Shown here: positions 6,634 through 9,120 of the stretch, piece after piece | Layout: each line of letters starts with the position of its first letter | Position numbering within the stretch: position 1 is the first letter of the stretch | Source: Bacteroidia bacterium | Lineage (GTDB): Bacteria > Planctomycetota > Phycisphaerae > Phycisphaerales > SM1A02 | Length of the DNA stretch: 9,120 bases | Reading direction: 5' to 3' | Assembly (NCBI GenBank): GCA_030054235.1 | Contig: JASGCG010000044.1 | Coordinates: forward strand, 1-9,120 | Notes under the pieces: model-generated | Databases searched by the model: none | What the model saw: the letters and a program-made list of their open reading frames with translations, nothing else | What the model was told of the DNA's origin: nothing | Position numbers and translations under genes: made by a program

Positions 6634-8121
6634 ATGGGCCCTGCCAACCTGATCGATGGTCGCTGGCACCCGCTTGATGCGGAGCGAGCCGATGTAACGA
6701 GCGTGAATCCGGCCCGACCCGATGACGTGGTGTGGAGCGCCCGATCGCAGCTTGGTGCAGTCGATGCAGCCGTCGTGGCGGCACGGCGCGCGCTGCCGGC
6801 CTGGCGCATGGCCGGCACCGAGGTGCGCGTTGCCGCACTCAAGCGCTTCGCGGCGGTCGTTTCGGCGCGCGCCGAGGACATCGCTCGCGCGATCACGCGG
6901 GAGATGGGCAAGACCCTGGCCGAGAGCCGACTGGAGGCCAAGCTCCTGGCCGACAAGGTGGCGATCACGCTGGGCGAGACCTGCCAATCGCGCGTGCGGC
7001 CGTGGGAATTCGCGGTCGCGCCCACTCGCGTGGGGCGCTGCAGCTTCCGGTCGCACGGCGTGATGGCCGTGCTCGGGCCGTTCAATTTTCCGGCACATCT
7101 TCCCAATGGGCACTGGGTGCCGGCACTGCTCCTTGGGAACACGATCGTCTTCAAGCCGAGCGAGCGCACGCCGCTGGTGGGCCAGCTCATGGCCGAGTGC
7201 ATGCAGGCGGCAGAGCTGCCAGCGGGCGTCTTCAACCTGGTTCAGGGCGGACCAGCGGTGGCCAAGGCGTTGGTGGCGCATGAGGGGCTCGACGGGATCC
7301 TCTTCACGGGTTCGTGGCCGGTCGGCCGCAGCATCATGCAGGCGAACCTGGATCGGCCCGGCCGCCTGCTCGCGCTGGAGATGGGTGGCAGCAATGCTGC
7401 GATCGTGCTGGACGATGCGCATCGGCGGCAGGCGGTGCTCGAGTGCGTTCGCGCGTCGTTCGCGACCACCGGTCAACGCTGCACCTGCACCCGGCGCATC
7501 GTCGTGCAGGAGTCGGCGGCGCCGTGGTTCATTCCCGCGTTCTGCCGCATGGCCAGCACGCTGCTGGTGGGCGATGGCGATGGCGCGGCTCCGGCCTTCA
7601 TGGGACCGCTCGCGACCGAGGCCGCCCGGCATGCAGCGCTGGAGTTCCAAGCCGCTGCGGTCTCGCGCGGAGCCACGATCCTCCTTCGTGCCGCTGCGCT
7701 CGATCGGCCCGGCTGGTTCATGACGCCCGGCGTGCTGACGTGGCCGCGCCTGACGCTCGAGCAGGATGGCGAGGTCTTCGCGCCGATCGTGCAGCTTGCC
7801 GTGGCGGCGAACGATGATGATGCGCTCGAGCAGGCGAATGCCTCGCGCTTCGGCCTGGCAGCGAGCGTGTTCACCGCAAGCCGCTCGCGGTGGGAGGCCC
7901 TCTGCCCGCGCCTTGAGGCCGGTTGCGTGAACTGGAACGTGGGCACCGCGGGCGCGAGCAGCGCCCTGCCGTTCGGCGGCCTCGGCCTGAGCGGCAACCA
8001 CCGCCCGGCTGCCGCGTTCAGCGTGGACTCCTGCGCGGCCCCGATCGCGCACCTTGAAGAATCAAGCGATGGTGCTGCGGTGCCCGATGGCGCCCTGTGG
8101 GACGACACCTGGCTGGGTTGA
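6634..8121 (+). CDS. astD: N-succinylglutamate 5-semialdehyde dehydrogenase AstD
   Basis: AstD oxidises N2-succinylglutamate semialdehyde to N2-succinylglutamate with NAD+, the fourth AST step. The 495-residue protein is a full-length aldehyde dehydrogenase. Cofactor and active-site landmarks are GPFNFPAHLPNGH with oxyanion-hole N151, FKPSERTP for nucleotide binding, FTGSWPVG, general base E249 in ALEMGGSN, and nucleophile C283 in TGQRCTCTRR. The GHLPNGH-like and GQRCTC segments, with the extra Cys two residues after the nucleophile, are distinctive of AstD among aldehyde dehydrogenases. The C-terminus has LPFGGLGLSGNHRPAA, also typical. FGGLGLSGN is followed by an acidic end. Start 6634 is the first ATG after the astA stop (gap 3 bases), and NLIDGRW begins the conserved region immediately. 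Its presence next to astA makes the AST assignment mutually supporting. Confidence 0.93.
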   Translation: MGPANLIDGRWHPLDAERADVTSVNPARPDDVVWSARSQLGAVDAAVVAARRALPAWRMAGTEVRVAALKRFAAVVSARAEDIARAITREMGKTLAESRLEAKLLADKVAITLGETCQSRVRPWEFAVAPTRVGRCSFRSHGVMAVLGPFNFPAHLPNGHWVPALLLGNTIVFKPSERTPLVGQLMAECMQAAELPAGVFNLVQGGPAVAKALVAHEGLDGILFTGSWPVGRSIMQANLDRPGRLLALEMGGSNAAIVLDDAHRRQAVLECVRASFATTGQRCTCTRRIVVQESAAPWFIPAFCRMASTLLVGDGDGAAPAFMGPLATEAARHAALEFQAAAVSRGATILLRAAALDRPGWFMTPGVLTWPRLTLEQDGEVFAPIVQLAVAANDDDALEQANASRFGLAASVFTASRSRWEALCPRLEAGCVNWNVGTAGASSALPFGGLGLSGNHRPAAAFSVDSCAAPIAHLEESSDGAAVPDGALWDDTWLG

Positions 8122-8137
8122 TGCCCGGCCGCTGACC

Positions 8138-8142
8138 AGGAG
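8138..8142 (+). promoter_or_regulatory. Strong ribosome-binding site of the ureohydrolase gene
   Basis: AGGAG lies 6 bases before the ATG at 8149. This is the only textbook Shine-Dalgarno sequence in the operon and fixes the start. It sits in the 27-base gap after astD, the longest gap in the unit, so this gene may be translated independently instead of by coupling. Confidence 0.7.
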
Positions 8143-8148
8143 CACGAC

Positions 8149-9120
8149 ATGCCGACCGACCTGCCCAGTGGACGCGAGCGACCGAGGTTCAGCGGGCTGC
8201 CGACGTTCATGCGCCTGCCTGAGCTGGATCGCGTGCGCGCCGAGCACCAGCCGGTCGAGTGGTGCATCTACGGCGTTCCCTTCGATGGCGGGACGACCTA
8301 CCACCCGGGCGCGCGCTTCGGTCCGCGAGCGGTGCGTGAGGCGAGCCAGTACGTGAAGCCCTGCAGCCCTGAGCTGGGCATCGATCTGGCGCAGCGCTTC
8401 AGCATGGCCGACGCAGGCGACAGCCCGGTGGCGCCGTACTCGTGCGCCGACAACGTGGGGCTGGTGCAGGACTTTGCGACGGGGTTGGGTGATCCAGACC
8501 TCACGCGGCTCCTGGCGATCGGGGGCGACCACTCGATTGCGCTGGCGAACCTGCGCGTGGCGTGGCAACGTGCGGGGCGACCATCGAGCGGGCTGCCGCT
8601 CATCCACATCGATGCGCACCTCGACACCGTCGATGTCGTCTGGGGCGAGCGCTACGGCCACGGAAGCTTCCTGATCCGTGCCATCGAGGAAGGGGTGGTC
8701 GATCCGAAGCGCACGCTGTCGCTTGGCGTGCGCGGTCCCTTGAACACGCTCAAGGACCTCGACTTCGGCCGCGAGGCCGGGATCACCGTCGTGGGCATGT
8801 CGCGCTGGGTCGAGGATCGTGCATCGGTTGCGTCGATCATCCAGGAGTTCCGGGCTCGGCTCGGCGACGACGAGTGCTACCTGACGCTGGACATCGATGC
8901 GTGCGATCCATCGTGCGCGCCCGGCACCGGCACTCCGGTGAGCGGTGGGTTCAGCGCGGCCGAGCTGTTCCTGGCGCTGCGCTGGCTGGCGGGCATCCGG
9001 CTCGCCGGGGCCGATGTGGTCGAGGTCTGCCCATCACGCGATCCCCAGGGGATCACCGCGTTGCTTGCGGCGCAGGCTGCCTTCCAGATCCTGTGCATCG
9101 ACGCTGCGGCGCATCCGGAC
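8149..9120 (+). CDS. Agmatinase/arginase-family ureohydrolase (3' end outside window)
   Basis: Ureohydrolases use two Mn2+ ions to release urea from a guanidino substrate. The visible 324 residues contain the complete metal set: H128 in GGDHS, D155-A-H157-L-D159 in the HIDAHLD block, and D248-I-D250 in LDIDACDPS. The PFDGGTTYHPGARFGPRAVR segment (about 44-63), the GHGS segment and PGTGTPVSGG are of the agmatinase/guanidinobutyrase type; the arginase-specific SGNxHG loop after DAHxD is not seen. The start at 8149 has a strong AGGAG. No stop is reached by the window end, but the length suggests only a short C-terminal piece is missing. By sequence it would be called agmatinase (speB-like), but nothing polyamine-related is nearby. 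After astA and astD, arginine or N2-succinylarginine is a candidate substrate, which would supply the missing AstB step by releasing urea. That role is inference. Confidence 0.9.
   Translation, partial: MPTDLPSGRERPRFSGLPTFMRLPELDRVRAEHQPVEWCIYGVPFDGGTTYHPGARFGPRAVREASQYVKPCSPELGIDLAQRFSMADAGDSPVAPYSCADNVGLVQDFATGLGDPDLTRLLAIGGDHSIALANLRVAWQRAGRPSSGLPLIHIDAHLDTVDVVWGERYGHGSFLIRAIEEGVVDPKRTLSLGVRGPLNTLKDLDFGREAGITVVGMSRWVEDRASVASIIQEFRARLGDDECYLTLDIDACDPSCAPGTGTPVSGGFSAAELFLALRWLAGIRLAGADVVEVCPSRDPQGITALLAAQAAFQILCIDAAAHPD

Noticed and set aside
3138..8052. Very long open minus-strand frames opposite the operon
   Set aside because: They are antisense to confidently identified genes, show no domain motifs and are rich in Arg, Ala and His, as expected for the reverse frame of GC-rich coding DNA.
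8054..8356. Plus-strand 100-codon frame overlapping the astD end and ureohydrolase start
   Set aside because: It is the shifted frame of two real genes and contains no recognisable motif.
1..9120. Frequent GATCG/CGATCG words throughout
   Set aside because: They fall within codons for Asp, Arg, Ile and Ser in GC-rich genes; without a computed expectation there is no case for a motif or repeat family.

Overview
The window is a GC-rich, densely coding bacterial chromosome segment. It holds eight protein-coding genes with almost no intergenic space and no mobile elements, RNA genes or CRISPR. The combination of a csrA end, a small Nfu-type protein, a lipoprotein of unknown function and a compact amino-acid operon fits a free-living Gram-negative-type bacterium. 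I lean towards Planctomycetota (Phycisphaerae-like) from general gene flavour, but this is inference and nothing in the sequence proves the taxon.

Left part (1-539): the 3' end of csrA (plus strand, cut by the window edge) converges on a small NifU-C-terminal-domain gene (minus strand). A perfect 7-bp GC hairpin lies between the two stop codons. The 42-bp gap between the nfu-like gene and the next gene is a divergent promoter region. It carries two inverted copies of TACACT, each 6-7 bases from a start codon, which suggests leaderless transcripts in both directions.

Main part (540-9120): seven plus-strand genes form one tight unit: a lipoprotein with a C-terminal JAMM/DUF4329-like region, dapF, an M20 metallopeptidase-family amidohydrolase, a class III PLP aminotransferase, astA, astD, and an agmatinase/arginase-family ureohydrolase that runs off the right edge. 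The first three junctions are ATGA stop/start overlaps and the later gaps are 3-27 bases, so co-transcription is likely.

The cluster looks like arginine (or ornithine) catabolism by succinylation. AstA (succinyltransferase) and AstD (succinylglutamate semialdehyde dehydrogenase) are clear. The aminotransferase sits where AstC would be. AstB (succinylarginine dihydrolase) and AstE (the M14-type desuccinylase) are absent from the visible genes. Instead the operon offers a ureohydrolase and an M20 hydrolase, which could perform the guanidino-group removal and the final desuccinylation. If so, the five genes 2857-9120 would form a complete urea-releasing variant of the AST pathway from arginine to glutamate. 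This is the main hypothesis of the window; the enzyme families are well supported, the substrate assignments of three of them are not.
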